A stretch of DNA of 25,958 nt from Methanobacteriota archaeon (GCA_023436175.1 JAEZKE010000019.1:1-25958); one strand, 5' to 3'; counted from the stretch's first letter, positions 6,832-14,478 are shown. Numbers and translations are program-made. The notes: generated by a model from the letters alone, not told the origin.

Positions 6832-8187
6832 GTGAAAATAACATTCATAAACCCCCCACAAACTAATTCAAAGTACAAATTTATAGGTGTAGTTGCTCCT
6901 CCTCTTGGAATAGCTTACATGGCTGCGGTTTTGGAGGAAAATAATTTTGATGTAAGTGTCATTGATGCATCTGCTATGGACATGACATGGGAAGCTCTGG
7001 AAAAAGAAATAGGGAAAAATTCGCCCAATGTAGTTGCTATTACTGCATTAACTCCTACCATAGAACAAGCTCTAAAAACAGCTCAATTGGTTAAGAATGT
7101 TTGTCCAGATACTGTAGTTGTAATGGGCGGTTATCATCCGACATTCAATTACCAGGAACTTTTAGAGAAGAATTTTGTAGATATTGTAACTATTGGGGAA
7201 GCCGAATATACCATGTTAGAACTGGCAAAAACACTTGAAAATAATGGTGATCTATCTGAAGTTAAAGGAATAGCATTTGATAATGTGGTTACGCCGCCAC
7301 GTCCTCTTATAACTGATTTAGATAGCCTTCCATTTCCAGCATTGCATCTTCTTCCCATGGATCATTACAGACTTCTGAATATGAAAACGAATGTGGCTAC
7401 CATGATCACCAGCAGAGGCTGTCCAATGCAATGCTCATTTTGCGCATCAGCCGCTCTTCACGGCCCTAAATTACGTTTGAGATCTCCTGAAAAAATAGTG
7501 GATGAAATGGAATATCTAATAAATGAATATGGTGTTGAAACAATAGCGTTTATGGATGATACATTCACTCTTCATAGTAAAAGGGTTAAACAGATGTGTG
7601 CTGAGATTAAAAAACGTAATTTGGATATTTTCTGGGGATGTACAGCTAGAGTGGATACTTTATCCGGTGATCTGTTAAAAGAAATGAGAGAAGCGGGATG
7701 TATAACCATGTTTATGGGTGTTGAGTCAGCAGATCAACAAGTTCTGGATCAGGTAAACAAAAAAACCACTATTACTAAAATAAAGGATGCATTTGAACTT
7801 TCCCGGAAAGAAAAGATCCGTACTATTGCTTCAGTAGTACTGGGAATGCCGGGAGACACTAAAGAAAGTATGGGAAGAACTATAAAATTTGTGCAGGAAT
7901 TGAAACCATCATATGCAATTTTCAGTCTGGCCACACCATATCCTGGAACCAGGTTTTACCAGCAGATGAGGGAGAAAAATTTAATTAAAGTTAAGGACTG
8001 GTCTAAATATACTCTTATTTCGCCGATTATAGATACCATGGAATGTTCATTAGAAGAGCTTAAAAAGATTCAAAGTAAGGCTTTTCGTAAGTTCTACCTT
8101 CGTCCAAGGTACATTTGCAGTCAAGTATGGATGGACGGCCCTATACTCTTGAAAACAATAGTTGCTGTTATTCGAAAAGTGGCATAA
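6832..8187 (+). CDS. B12-binding domain radical SAM protein (BchE-like)
   Basis: A 451-residue enzyme of the cobalamin-binding radical SAM class. The N-terminus is the B12-binding Rossmann fold: FINPPQ near residue 6, VVAPPLGIAYMAAVLEENNFDV (20-41), VVVMGGYHPTF (95-105) and IVTIGEAEYTMLEL. It lacks a DxHxxG motif, so cobalamin, if bound, is probably base-off without a histidine ligand. The radical SAM core starts TSRGCPMQCSFC with C197, C201 and C204 as cluster ligands, then IAFMDDTF, GVESADQQVLDQVNKK and LGMPGDTKES. Relatives include anaerobic Mg-protoporphyrin cyclase and lipid or cofactor methylases and cyclases; the substrate here cannot be told. GTG 6832 follows AGGTGA with a 5-nt gap. 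It is a single-gene unit with its own promoter, facing the nucleoside kinase gene. Confidence is high for the family, low for the reaction. Confidence 0.88.
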   Translation: MKITFINPPQTNSKYKFIGVVAPPLGIAYMAAVLEENNFDVSVIDASAMDMTWEALEKEIGKNSPNVVAITALTPTIEQALKTAQLVKNVCPDTVVVMGGYHPTFNYQELLEKNFVDIVTIGEAEYTMLELAKTLENNGDLSEVKGIAFDNVVTPPRPLITDLDSLPFPALHLLPMDHYRLLNMKTNVATMITSRGCPMQCSFCASAALHGPKLRLRSPEKIVDEMEYLINEYGVETIAFMDDTFTLHSKRVKQMCAEIKKRNLDIFWGCTARVDTLSGDLLKEMREAGCITMFMGVESADQQVLDQVNKKTTITKIKDAFELSRKEKIRTIASVVLGMPGDTKESMGRTIKFVQELKPSYAIFSLATPYPGTRFYQQMREKNLIKVKDWSKYTLISPIIDTMECSLEELKKIQSKAFRKFYLRPRYICSQVWMDGPILLKTIVAVIRKVA

Positions 8188-8308
8188 TCACTTTTCCTAT
8201 TTTTAAAAATATTTGGATGTTGAAGTTAAAATCAGAATGAATTTGTTTTAAATGCATTAACCATTTTAAATAAAATAAGGAAGATGTTTAGAAATTAAAA
8301 AAGGTTAG

Positions 8309-9232
8309 TCATCCCCATTTTTCATTCATTCTCTCAATGGTCATGTCATAATCTGGGATATTGGTCTGGCATCCTTCAGCTTCAACGATGAAAGATGAAA
8401 CAGCAGAAGCGAATTTTCCGCAATATTCTAAATCTTTATCATTTAGATATGCATTTAAAAATGCAGCACGATATGAATCTCCGGCTCCAGTGGGGTCTAC
8501 GGGATTTCTAAGTACTGAATCTATTTTAATTTTTTCATCAGCATATATTATGCTTCCATCCTTACCGTATGTTTTAACTATAATTTCTGGCCCTATATTT
8601 CTTAGTTCAGCAATATCCATATGCAGTGTTTTTAAAATCCTATCAATTTCATAATGGTTTCCAAACAGAATATTACAAACTTTTATAACACTTTTAAGTT
8701 TATCTGGAGAGTACATATGGAGATCCTGTCCTGGATCAAAAGAAATTAATTTTTGGTAGTGGCTGGCAGCTTCACCTGACTTTCGATTAAAACAGGGGTC
8801 ACCTGTTGCTAGATGAACTGCATTTGCCTTTTTAATGGCATCTATAGGGGGTTCTGATTCTTTAAAGTAAGCTGCAGCTCCCCAGTAAAAATAACTTATC
8901 TGATCATTATTGGAATCTGTAAAAACCCATGCCATAGGTGTTTTTTCGTTCTCAATCACTATCATATCATCTGTATCTATTTCCATGGTCTTAAGTTTGC
9001 TGTGATACTCAGAAGACTTAAATTCATTACCAACTGCTGACACTAATGCTGATTTAAGCCCTAATTTGGATGCAACTACAGCCACATTTGCAGCTGCTCC
9101 CCCATCAAAGTTTTTTATCTGTTTTATCAGCGTTGATGAGTTTGGGGCGGGAAATTCCTTAACAAGAACTATAGAATCGAAAGCTGTGTGTCCAATAGAT
9201 AGAAGATCTGTTTTTTTAATCAGAAAAATCAC
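8309..9232 (-). CDS. PfkB-family nucleoside kinase
   Basis: A ribokinase-fold kinase of about 304-307 residues. It resembles the Methanocaldococcus jannaschii nucleoside kinase (inosine, cytidine and guanosine kinase) as I remember it: GHTAFDSI near the N-terminus, FDGGAAANVAVVASKLG, TPMAWVFTDSNNDQISYFYWGAA, HLATGDPCFN, and near the C-terminus the catalytic DPTGAGDSYRAAFLNAY with the base aspartate, then EAEGCQTNIPD. The likely role is nucleoside salvage in the cytoplasm. The start is unsettled: the only upstream standard codon, GTG 9232, is itself inside the ribosome binding site GAGGTGAT, and at normal spacing lies a CTG (9223) or ATT (9220) leading into KKTDLLSIGHTAFD. It converges with the radical SAM gene and diverges from the glutamine-synthetase-like gene. 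Confidence 0.85.
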   Translation of the reverse strand: MIFLIKKTDLLSIGHTAFDSIVLVKEFPAPNSSTLIKQIKNFDGGAAANVAVVASKLGLKSALVSAVGNEFKSSEYHSKLKTMEIDTDDMIVIENEKTPMAWVFTDSNNDQISYFYWGAAAYFKESEPPIDAIKKANAVHLATGDPCFNRKSGEAASHYQKLISFDPGQDLHMYSPDKLKSVIKVCNILFGNHYEIDRILKTLHMDIAELRNIGPEIIVKTYGKDGSIIYADEKIKIDSVLRNPVDPTGAGDSYRAAFLNAYLNDKDLEYCGKFASAVSSFIVEAEGCQTNIPDYDMTIERMNEKWG

Positions 9233-9239
9233 CTCATAA

Positions 9240-9278
9240 TATAATAATTATTATAAATGATATGTGAAAAGTTTTCAC
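9240..9278. promoter_or_regulatory. Two dyads in the kinase/ligase divergent spacer
   Basis: TATAATAATTATTATA (9240-9255) is a perfect 16-bp palindrome and GTGAAAA-G-TTTTCAC (9264-9278) a 15-bp dyad. Both lie just upstream of the nucleoside kinase on the minus strand and about 160-200 bp before the glutamine-synthetase-like gene. They could be promoter and operator elements for either gene. The first is pure AT and could arise by chance. Confidence 0.35.
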
Positions 9279-9436
9279 TTAGGTTTTAGAAGTTTTATTT
9301 TGAAACTATTAAAATGTTTGGAAAGTTATTTACGTTTATGAAGAGTATTAGTTTTAAATGATTAAAACAAATTTAAGAATTTTAAATAATGGCTGAAATG
9401 GGGTAATAATTCAGTAGATTGTCAGGAGCGGGTGAT

Positions 9437-10753
9437 ATGGCCAATAAAAAATTGACTATACCTTCAGATATTGATTTTATCAGGATACTGTGGTGTGATA
9501 ATGCAAACATAATAAGGGCAAAATCGGTTTATAAGAGTTCTTCAGAAGACTCCAACTATTATGTGAGTATTTCTGAAGGTCAGCAGGGAGTACCTGCAGT
9601 ATATGACGCTGTTGTTGAAGAAAGTGGACTTAGTCCTGTAGGTGATGTCCAGCTTAAGGCCGATCTTTCAAGTTTTACTCCTATTCCATATTCCCCAGGT
9701 CACGGGCGTTTTATGGGTGATATGTTAAAAAATGGAAAGACATGGGATTACTGTCCCAGAGGGTTTTTAAAAAAAATGGTAGATGAAGCTGCAAAAATTG
9801 GTTTTTCAGTTAAAGGAGCGTTTGAAAACGAATTTTATCTTTTAAAGAAAACTGAAGATGAAATTTCTCCTGTTGATGATACTCCTTTTGCATCAACTTA
9901 TTCCATGGATGTAAATAGAGAAATCATCGATGAAATTATTAAAGCACTTATTTTACAAGGTATAAAAGTCCAGCAGTATCATGCTGAGTCTGGACCGGGA
10001 CAACAGGAAATTACAGTTAAATATAATAATGCTCTTAAGGCTTGTGACAATCAGATAATATTTAGGGAGACTGTAAGGGCAATTGCAGATAAACATGGTT
10101 TAACAGCTTCATTTCTTCCTAAAATATTTGTGGATAAAGCAGGAAGTGGATGTCACTTGCATTTAAGCATTTGGGAAAAAGATAAAAATATTCTATCTGA
10201 TTTTAAAGAGGAATATGGAATTTCTAAAATAGGAACTCAGTTTATAGCAGGTATTTTATATCATTTACCTGCAATTATGGCTATAACAGCTCCAATTCCT
10301 AATTCTTACCAGAGGATTAAACCCCATCACTGGAGTGGGGCTTTTCAGTGTTGGGGAATCGGTAATAAGGAGGCTGCAATTAGAGTTATCCGCGAATTTG
10401 ATGGAGAGATCAAAAATTTTGAGTTAAAGGCAATAGATGCATCTTCCAATCCATATTTAACTTTTGGGACAGTTATTGCAGCTGGAATTCATGGAATAAA
10501 GCAGAAAATGGAGTTAGAAACACCAGTTCAAGAAGATCCAGGAAATATTTTACATGGGACAACTTATAAAATCAAGAGTTTACCTTCCAAATTAGAAAAT
10601 GCAATTGAAGAACTTGAAAAAGATAAAGTTATTTTGGATGGCATGGGAAAAAAACTTTCAAAAGCTTATATTGCAGTTAAAAAGGCAGAATTGGAGTTTT
10701 TGAAAAATTTTAAATTAGATGAAGAAGTGGATTTGCTGTTTGAAAAATATTAA
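9437..10753 (+). CDS. Glutamine synthetase-like ligase
   Basis: A member of the glutamine synthetase superfamily (438 residues) that forms gamma-glutamyl or similar amide bonds using ATP. The catalytic domain shows ENEFYLL, the ESGPGQQEITV strand, the GSGCHLHLSIW ammonia/ATP-site region, YQRIKPHHWSGAF followed by GIGNKEAAIRV, and FELKAIDASSNPYLTFG near the end. The GPGQ and HHWSG forms resemble gamma-glutamylpolyamine synthetase and FluG/GlnT-type proteins more than housekeeping GlnA, which in methanogens has EVATAGQ-like sequence. Where GlnA usually has E-x-R before the NPYL segment, this has ELKA, a lysine two residues after the glutamate. The substrate is therefore open: glutamine synthesis is possible but an amine or other acceptor seems likelier. 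ATG 9437 is chosen because AGGAG (9424-9428) lies 8 nt upstream; a TTG at 9419 would overlap that site. It appears monocistronic. Confidence 0.8.
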   Translation: MANKKLTIPSDIDFIRILWCDNANIIRAKSVYKSSSEDSNYYVSISEGQQGVPAVYDAVVEESGLSPVGDVQLKADLSSFTPIPYSPGHGRFMGDMLKNGKTWDYCPRGFLKKMVDEAAKIGFSVKGAFENEFYLLKKTEDEISPVDDTPFASTYSMDVNREIIDEIIKALILQGIKVQQYHAESGPGQQEITVKYNNALKACDNQIIFRETVRAIADKHGLTASFLPKIFVDKAGSGCHLHLSIWEKDKNILSDFKEEYGISKIGTQFIAGILYHLPAIMAITAPIPNSYQRIKPHHWSGAFQCWGIGNKEAAIRVIREFDGEIKNFELKAIDASSNPYLTFGTVIAAGIHGIKQKMELETPVQEDPGNILHGTTYKIKSLPSKLENAIEELEKDKVILDGMGKKLSKAYIAVKKAELEFLKNFKLDEEVDLLFEKY

Positions 10754-10781
10754 TCATTAATTTTGAAAAAAATAGTTGCTA

Positions 10782-10796
10782 TGGGTTATAAGCCCA
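10782..10796. terminator. Short hairpin between convergent genes
   Basis: TGGGTT-ATA-AGCCCA forms a 6-bp stem with one G-T pair, between the stop of the ligase gene and the stop of the coiled-coil gene. It may terminate transcripts from both sides. The flanking T-runs are weak. Confidence 0.4.
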
Positions 10797-10798
10797 CT

Positions 10799-11728
10799 CT
10801 ATTTCTCACCTAAAATATCAGATGTCTTTTTAACCCTTACAGGTTCTATTTCCACTTCTTTGGGAGGTTGTAATTTTTTAATATCTTCCTGTAGCTCTTC
10901 AATACCTTCTGGAATCCTATTAAATAATCTATTAAATAATCCAAGGTTTTTTAAAGTTGTTATGGCTTCTAATGACATTGAGAGATACTGTTCTAATTTC
11001 CGTTTTTGGGCTTCTAATTCACTTATGCTTCTATCTTTCTTGTTGGCTACTTCCTGAAGGTGCCTGTAGTTATTTATCAGTTTATTATGTTCTAGCTGAA
11101 CCATTTCGAGTTTATTAATATTTGATTGAAGATTTTCTATTTTGTTTTCATGTTTAGATTTTAAATTCAACATTGTACTGTATTTACTTTTTAATTCATC
11201 AATCTCTTTTTCTTTTTTCTCGATTTCATTTTTAAGCCCGATATTCCCAATTCGGTAGACTTCCATTTGATTTTGTATATTTTCTTTCTCTTCGAGCTTA
11301 TTTTTTAGAGAATTAGCTTTGTCTTGTAATTTTTCCTCAAGTTTGGAGTACTCTTTTTTAATTTCTTCAATTTGAGAGTCTTTACCGTTTACTAACAGAT
11401 TTAATTCATTTGATTTGTTTATATAATTCTTTTCAAGCTCAATTAGTTCTGATTTATAGGTTTCTTTGAGTTCCTTGACTTCTGATTTTGCTTTTTGAAA
11501 TTCTAAGTCTTTTTCCTGAAGTTTTAGATCTTTTAATTTGATCTCTAAGTCTCTAGACTCTAGTTTTGCTGTTAATTCTTTAGATTTGTGTACTTCATTT
11601 TCGAAGTCTTCTTTACTGATTATAACCACATTTTCGATATCATTGAGATTATTAGCTTCAAGTTCTTCACTTTCAATCTCAATGATATACTTGTTGTATT
11701 TGTTGATTTTTTTATTTAAGGCACCCAT
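10799..11728 (-). CDS. Long coiled-coil protein
   Basis: About 309 residues, of which roughly 45-250 are a nearly continuous coiled coil rich in Glu, Lys and Leu with heptad character (stretches such as LEIKLKDLKLQEKDLEFQKAK and LKNKLEEKENIQNQMEVY). There are no cysteines, no signal peptide and no membrane helix. After the coil comes a short hydrophobic segment (TTLKNLGLFNRLFNRIPEGIEEL, near 245-270) and a proline- and basic-rich tail ending VRVKKTSDILGEK. I recognise no enzyme domain; a scaffolding, chromosome- or membrane-associated structural role would fit. ATG 11728 is preferred, with AGTGAT 4 nt before it; GTG 11737 is an alternative three codons upstream. It follows the regulator gene on the same strand, separated by the duplicated 3' tail of that gene, and probably has its own promoter. 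Confidence 0.75.
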   Translation of the reverse strand: MGALNKKINKYNKYIIEIESEELEANNLNDIENVVIISKEDFENEVHKSKELTAKLESRDLEIKLKDLKLQEKDLEFQKAKSEVKELKETYKSELIELEKNYINKSNELNLLVNGKDSQIEEIKKEYSKLEEKLQDKANSLKNKLEEKENIQNQMEVYRIGNIGLKNEIEKKEKEIDELKSKYSTMLNLKSKHENKIENLQSNINKLEMVQLEHNKLINNYRHLQEVANKKDRSISELEAQKRKLEQYLSMSLEAITTLKNLGLFNRLFNRIPEGIEELQEDIKKLQPPKEVEIEPVRVKKTSDILGEK

Positions 11729-11804
11729 ACCAATCACTTCACCGATGATCTAATTAAACTTTATTTTTATTTAATTTGTTCTATATATGAAACCAGCCAT
11801 ATTC

Positions 11805-11912
11805 CCTGTAAGTTTTATCTCACACTTTCAAATCCACATTCTTCAACTAATTTCTGCCCCTTAAAAGTTAAAATGAAATTAAAGTCATTTATTCTTTCAT
11901 CGTCTTGTTATA
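11805..11912 (-). pseudogene. Duplicated 3' tail of the ModE/LysR-like regulator gene
   Basis: A partial extra copy of the last ~105 bp of the upstream regulator gene, placed directly after the true 3' end (second unit starts at 11913; offset 108 bp). The first 76 bp (11805-11880) are identical to 11913-11988. After that the copy lacks 3 bp (one Leu codon: it reads INDFNFIL instead of INDFLNFIL), then diverges over the last ~15 bp. It keeps the same reading frame and stop codon but has no start, so it is not expressed as a protein on its own. The near identity implies a recent event or gene conversion. Confidence 0.9.
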
Positions 11913-11922
11913 CCTGTAAGTT

Positions 11923-12789
11923 TTATCTCACACTTTCAAATCCACATTCTTCAACTAATTTCTGCCCCTTAAAAGTTAAAATGAAATTTAAAAAGTCATT
12001 TATTCTTTCATCTTCTCTGTTACATATAATACAACTTATGATATGTCGTGTATCATTTTTTAAAATATCTGAACCCTCCCACAGGCTGCTGCTTATAAAT
12101 GTATAAAATTCAGGGTTATTTTGAACAAATCGCAGGGCATCATAAGGTAATTTAAATTCCTTTACCAATTTATACTGGATTTTATTATCATCTAATGTAT
12201 TCCATGCCAGCCTTTGGGGGGAATCAAGAATTTCAACAAAATTTTTCCCATTTAATTTATTGATATCCCAATGTGTTTTTGCACTGGATACAAGGACTAA
12301 ATGGTCATATGCGATTGGCACAAAATCTAAATTTTGTATAAATGCATGCACTGGGTCGTCAAGTGTTAAAATATCTACCATATCCAGGCTAGCGAGATGA
12401 ATTGCATTTTTATCACTTGTTCTGTATACTGCAGCATTTAAACCGTACTTCGATGACAAGGTTTCCATAAGTCTTGAAGAAGCATATCCTCCACAAATAA
12501 TGAGTTTTTCCCGCTCTTTAAGTCTATTTGTGTATTTTATATACTTTTGAAAAATTTTTTTTGCATCATCGGTTAGTTCGGAACCTGCACCAGTTGCAAC
12601 GAGAAGTTTAAAACCAAGTTTATCTTCAGCTTCTCTTATACGTCGATTCAGTACTGCATGGGATATGCCTAATTTTTGAGCAGCTTTTCGCTGAGAATAT
12701 GTCTTTGATACATATTCCAGAGCTTCAAAAAGCTTGTAACTGAAAGTATGTCCTTCTATTATAAGGCTTACTTTTGGGTAATATTTCAT
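11923..12789 (-). CDS. ModE-like/LysR-like regulator with binding-protein-like domain
   Basis: A transcription regulator of 288 residues. Residues ~18-75 form a winged helix of the ModE N-terminal/LysR kind: AAQKLGISHAVLNRRIREAEDKLGFKLL, then TGAGSELTDDAKKIFQKY, the wing pattern typical of ModE. From about residue 90 comes a periplasmic-binding-protein-like fold (LIICGGYASSRLMETL..., MVDILTLDDPVHAF, VPIAYDHLVLVSS, WNTLDDNKIQYKL), which should sense a small ligand in the cytoplasm. ModE homologs respond to molybdate or tungstate, and the downstream region is rich in Mo/W-enzyme genes, so oxyanion sensing is a reasonable guess but unproven. ATG 12789 is chosen because CGTGAT lies 4 nt upstream; GTG 12798 is part of that site. 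A perfect dyad at 12809-12830 lies 19 bp upstream. It is divergent from hxlB. Confidence 0.8.
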   Translation of the reverse strand: MKYYPKVSLIIEGHTFSYKLFEALEYVSKTYSQRKAAQKLGISHAVLNRRIREAEDKLGFKLLVATGAGSELTDDAKKIFQKYIKYTNRLKEREKLIICGGYASSRLMETLSSKYGLNAAVYRTSDKNAIHLASLDMVDILTLDDPVHAFIQNLDFVPIAYDHLVLVSSAKTHWDINKLNGKNFVEILDSPQRLAWNTLDDNKIQYKLVKEFKLPYDALRFVQNNPEFYTFISSSLWEGSDILKNDTRHIISCIICNREDERINDFLNFILTFKGQKLVEECGFESVR

Positions 12790-12808
12790 TTTAATCACGG
12801 TTTAGTTA

Positions 12809-12830
12809 TGAAAATATGAATGTATTTTCA
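12809..12830. promoter_or_regulatory. Dyad TGAAAATA-N6-TATTTTCA upstream of the regulator gene
   Basis: Perfect 8-bp arms around TGAATG, 19 bp before the regulator ATG and 98 bp before the hxlB ATG. It fits the LysR-type T-N11-A box idea and the position of an autoregulatory operator shared by a divergent pair. Confidence 0.55.
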
Positions 12831-12928
12831 GTCCTTGATATTATTAAGATGATATAATCAAATCAATATTTATAGGTAAATGTACTAAGAAAGAATATAC
12901 AAATATAGATTCTGCAACCGGTGAAAAA

Positions 12929-13513
12929 ATGATTTTAAATGAGGCTATAGATGAAATAGTGGACAATATTAAGGGCGTATCATCCCAAATTGACAGTGAA
13001 AGCATTGAAAAAATGCTTGACATGCTAGTTGATGCAAACAATGTTTTTATAATAGGGCTTGGAAGATCAGGGCTGGTTGCGAGAGCCTTTGCCATGAGGC
13101 TAATGCATCTTGGAATAAACGTGTATGTGGTGGGAGAAACCATAACTCCAGCCATATATGCTAACGACTGTCTACTTGCAATTTCAGGATCAGGTGAAAC
13201 CAGTTTTATTATAAGTACAGCCAAAATAAGTAAAAAAAGAGGAGCAAAGATAATTGCGGTAACATCCTATGAAGATTCAACCCTTGGGAATCTTTCTGAT
13301 TTAATTGTGCATATTAAGGGCAGAACTAAAATTGATTCTGAGAAAGATTACATTAAACGCCAGATTAACGGAAGACATCAACCATTATCTCCCCTTGGAA
13401 CTTTATTTGAGGTATCAACTTTCATATTCCTTGAAGGGGTCATAGCTGAACTTATGCATAAAATGGGAAAAACAGAAGAGGATTTAAAGGCGAGGCATAC
13501 TGTTCTGGAGTGA
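12929..13513 (+). CDS. hxlB: 6-phospho-3-hexuloisomerase
   Basis: Interconverts hexulose-6-phosphate and fructose-6-phosphate in the ribulose monophosphate pathway. In archaea lacking the oxidative pentose phosphate pathway this, run in reverse with hexulose-6-phosphate synthase, supplies ribulose-5-phosphate. The 194 residues are one SIS domain: NVFIIGLGRSGLVARAFAMRLMHLG (residues ~38-62), LLAISGSGETSFI (81-93) with the sugar-phosphate-binding Ser/Thr loop, AKIIAVTSYEDSTLGNLSD, and the family C-terminus LGTLFEVSTFIFLEGVIAELM...EEDLKARHTVLE. ATG 12929 follows GGTGA (12920-12924) with a 4-nt gap. The synthase partner is not adjacent, so the two genes are unlinked here. It is divergent from the ModE/LysR-like gene and shares its control region. 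A second hxlB-like tail lies just downstream. Confidence 0.92.
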   Translation: MILNEAIDEIVDNIKGVSSQIDSESIEKMLDMLVDANNVFIIGLGRSGLVARAFAMRLMHLGINVYVVGETITPAIYANDCLLAISGSGETSFIISTAKISKKRGAKIIAVTSYEDSTLGNLSDLIVHIKGRTKIDSEKDYIKRQINGRHQPLSPLGTLFEVSTFIFLEGVIAELMHKMGKTEEDLKARHTVLE

Positions 13514-13549
13514 TTTTTGGGAGAAGAGAATGCGTGTTTTGATCAGCTA

Positions 13550-13575
13550 TTCAAAAAATCCTATGGATTTTTGAA
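13550..13575 (+). terminator. Strong hairpin after hxlB
   Basis: TTCAAAAAATCC-TAT-GGATTTTTGAA: 11-bp pairing with one bulged A, located 36 nt after the hxlB stop and before the hxlB-like remnant. It carries an AATCC-NNN-GGATT core like members of the thiC-upstream hairpin array. It may be a terminator or a member of a dispersed hairpin family. Confidence 0.55.
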
Positions 13576-13587
13576 CAGTTGACATGA

Positions 13588-13623
13588 GACGATTTGAAGG
13601 CGCGATATGCTGTTCTTGAGTGA
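13588..13623 (+). pseudogene. Remnant tail of a second hxlB
   Basis: In frame, 13588-13623 reads DDLKARYAVLE-stop, against EDLKARHTVLE-stop at the real hxlB end (13478-13513; offset exactly 110 bp). The nucleotide differences are mostly synonymous or conservative (TTA/TTG Leu, AGG/CGA Arg, CTG/CTT Leu), as if this copy had evolved as a working gene before its body was lost. No start or body remains. Confidence 0.7.
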
Positions 13624-13717
13624 TAACTCTTCTTAATTAACTTTTATTTTCAACGTGATCTAAACGGGTTAAATTAAATATTAAACTATATATGTTAAAT
13701 GGACGGAGTACTATTTT

Positions 13718-14446
13718 ATGTCCAGAAAAGGAAAAATCATTTTAATTATTCTAATTATTATACTTGGTATAACAATTGCTTACTTGATCTGGCCTCAACC
13801 TATCTCAACAACGGATCAAAGGACAGTTATTAGCACAGTAAGCCTTCCAACTCCTATAATTCAAGGTAATATGTCTGTAGAGCAAGCTATACAGAATAGG
13901 CGATCTGTAAGGCATTACAATGATCAACCTCTGACATTACAGGATGTTTCACAAATTTTGTGGGCTGCACAGGGGATTACCGATAAAACTCAGAACTTAA
14001 GATCGGTACCCTCTGGTGGACAGGTCTATCCTCTTGAAGTTTACATCATTGTAGGTAAAGGGGGAGTAACTGGATTAAGTGAAGGAGTGTATCATTATAA
14101 CCCCTATAATAACAGCCTGGAGCAAACATCAAAAAGAGATGCACGTTCAGATTTATCCCAGGCTGCAAATGGGCAGGTATGGGTGAAACAGGCCCCGGCG
14201 GATGTTGTAATTACTGGAGATTACAATAAAATGGTGGCTAAGTACAAAGACGAAACACTTTGCACTCGTTTCGTGAATTTAGAAGCAGGACATGCTGGAG
14301 AAAATATTTATTTAGAAGCTGAAGCCAGAGATCTGGTAACAGTAGCTTTAGGTTCATTTAAAGATGACAGCGTTCATACAATTCTTGGCCTTCCAGATAA
14401 CGAAAATACGATATATATAATGCCTGTAGGGCATTCTGCCCTTTAA
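13718..14446 (+). CDS. Membrane-anchored SagB-type nitroreductase
   Basis: A flavin-dependent oxidoreductase of the nitroreductase/SagB group, 242 residues. Residues ~6-25 are a single hydrophobic helix (IILIILIIILGITIAYLIW) after a basic MSRKGK, so the protein is an N-terminal signal-anchor or exported protein with the catalytic domain outside. The domain starts MSVEQAIQNRRSVRHYNDQPL (FMN-phosphate-binding arginines), continues LTLQDVSQILWAAQGIT and SVPSGGQVYPLEVYIIVG, and ends in HTILGLPDNENTIYIMPVGHS, the FMN-contacting strand. The physiological substrate is unknown; SagB itself oxidises thiazolines/oxazolines in peptides, but no peptide-modification genes are nearby. ATG 13718 follows GGAG (13705-13708) at a slightly long spacing, and a TATA-like ACTATATATG lies near 13685. 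It converges with fdhD. Confidence 0.85.
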   Translation: MSRKGKIILIILIIILGITIAYLIWPQPISTTDQRTVISTVSLPTPIIQGNMSVEQAIQNRRSVRHYNDQPLTLQDVSQILWAAQGITDKTQNLRSVPSGGQVYPLEVYIIVGKGGVTGLSEGVYHYNPYNNSLEQTSKRDARSDLSQAANGQVWVKQAPADVVITGDYNKMVAKYKDETLCTRFVNLEAGHAGENIYLEAEARDLVTVALGSFKDDSVHTILGLPDNENTIYIMPVGHSAL

Positions 14447-14478
14447 ATTTTTTATCACAGGCTAAAATCTTATTTTAT

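Noticed and set aside
11805..12020. CRISPR-like repeat
   Set aside because: There are only two units, ~105 bp each, directly adjacent and matching the end of a gene; it is a partial gene duplication.
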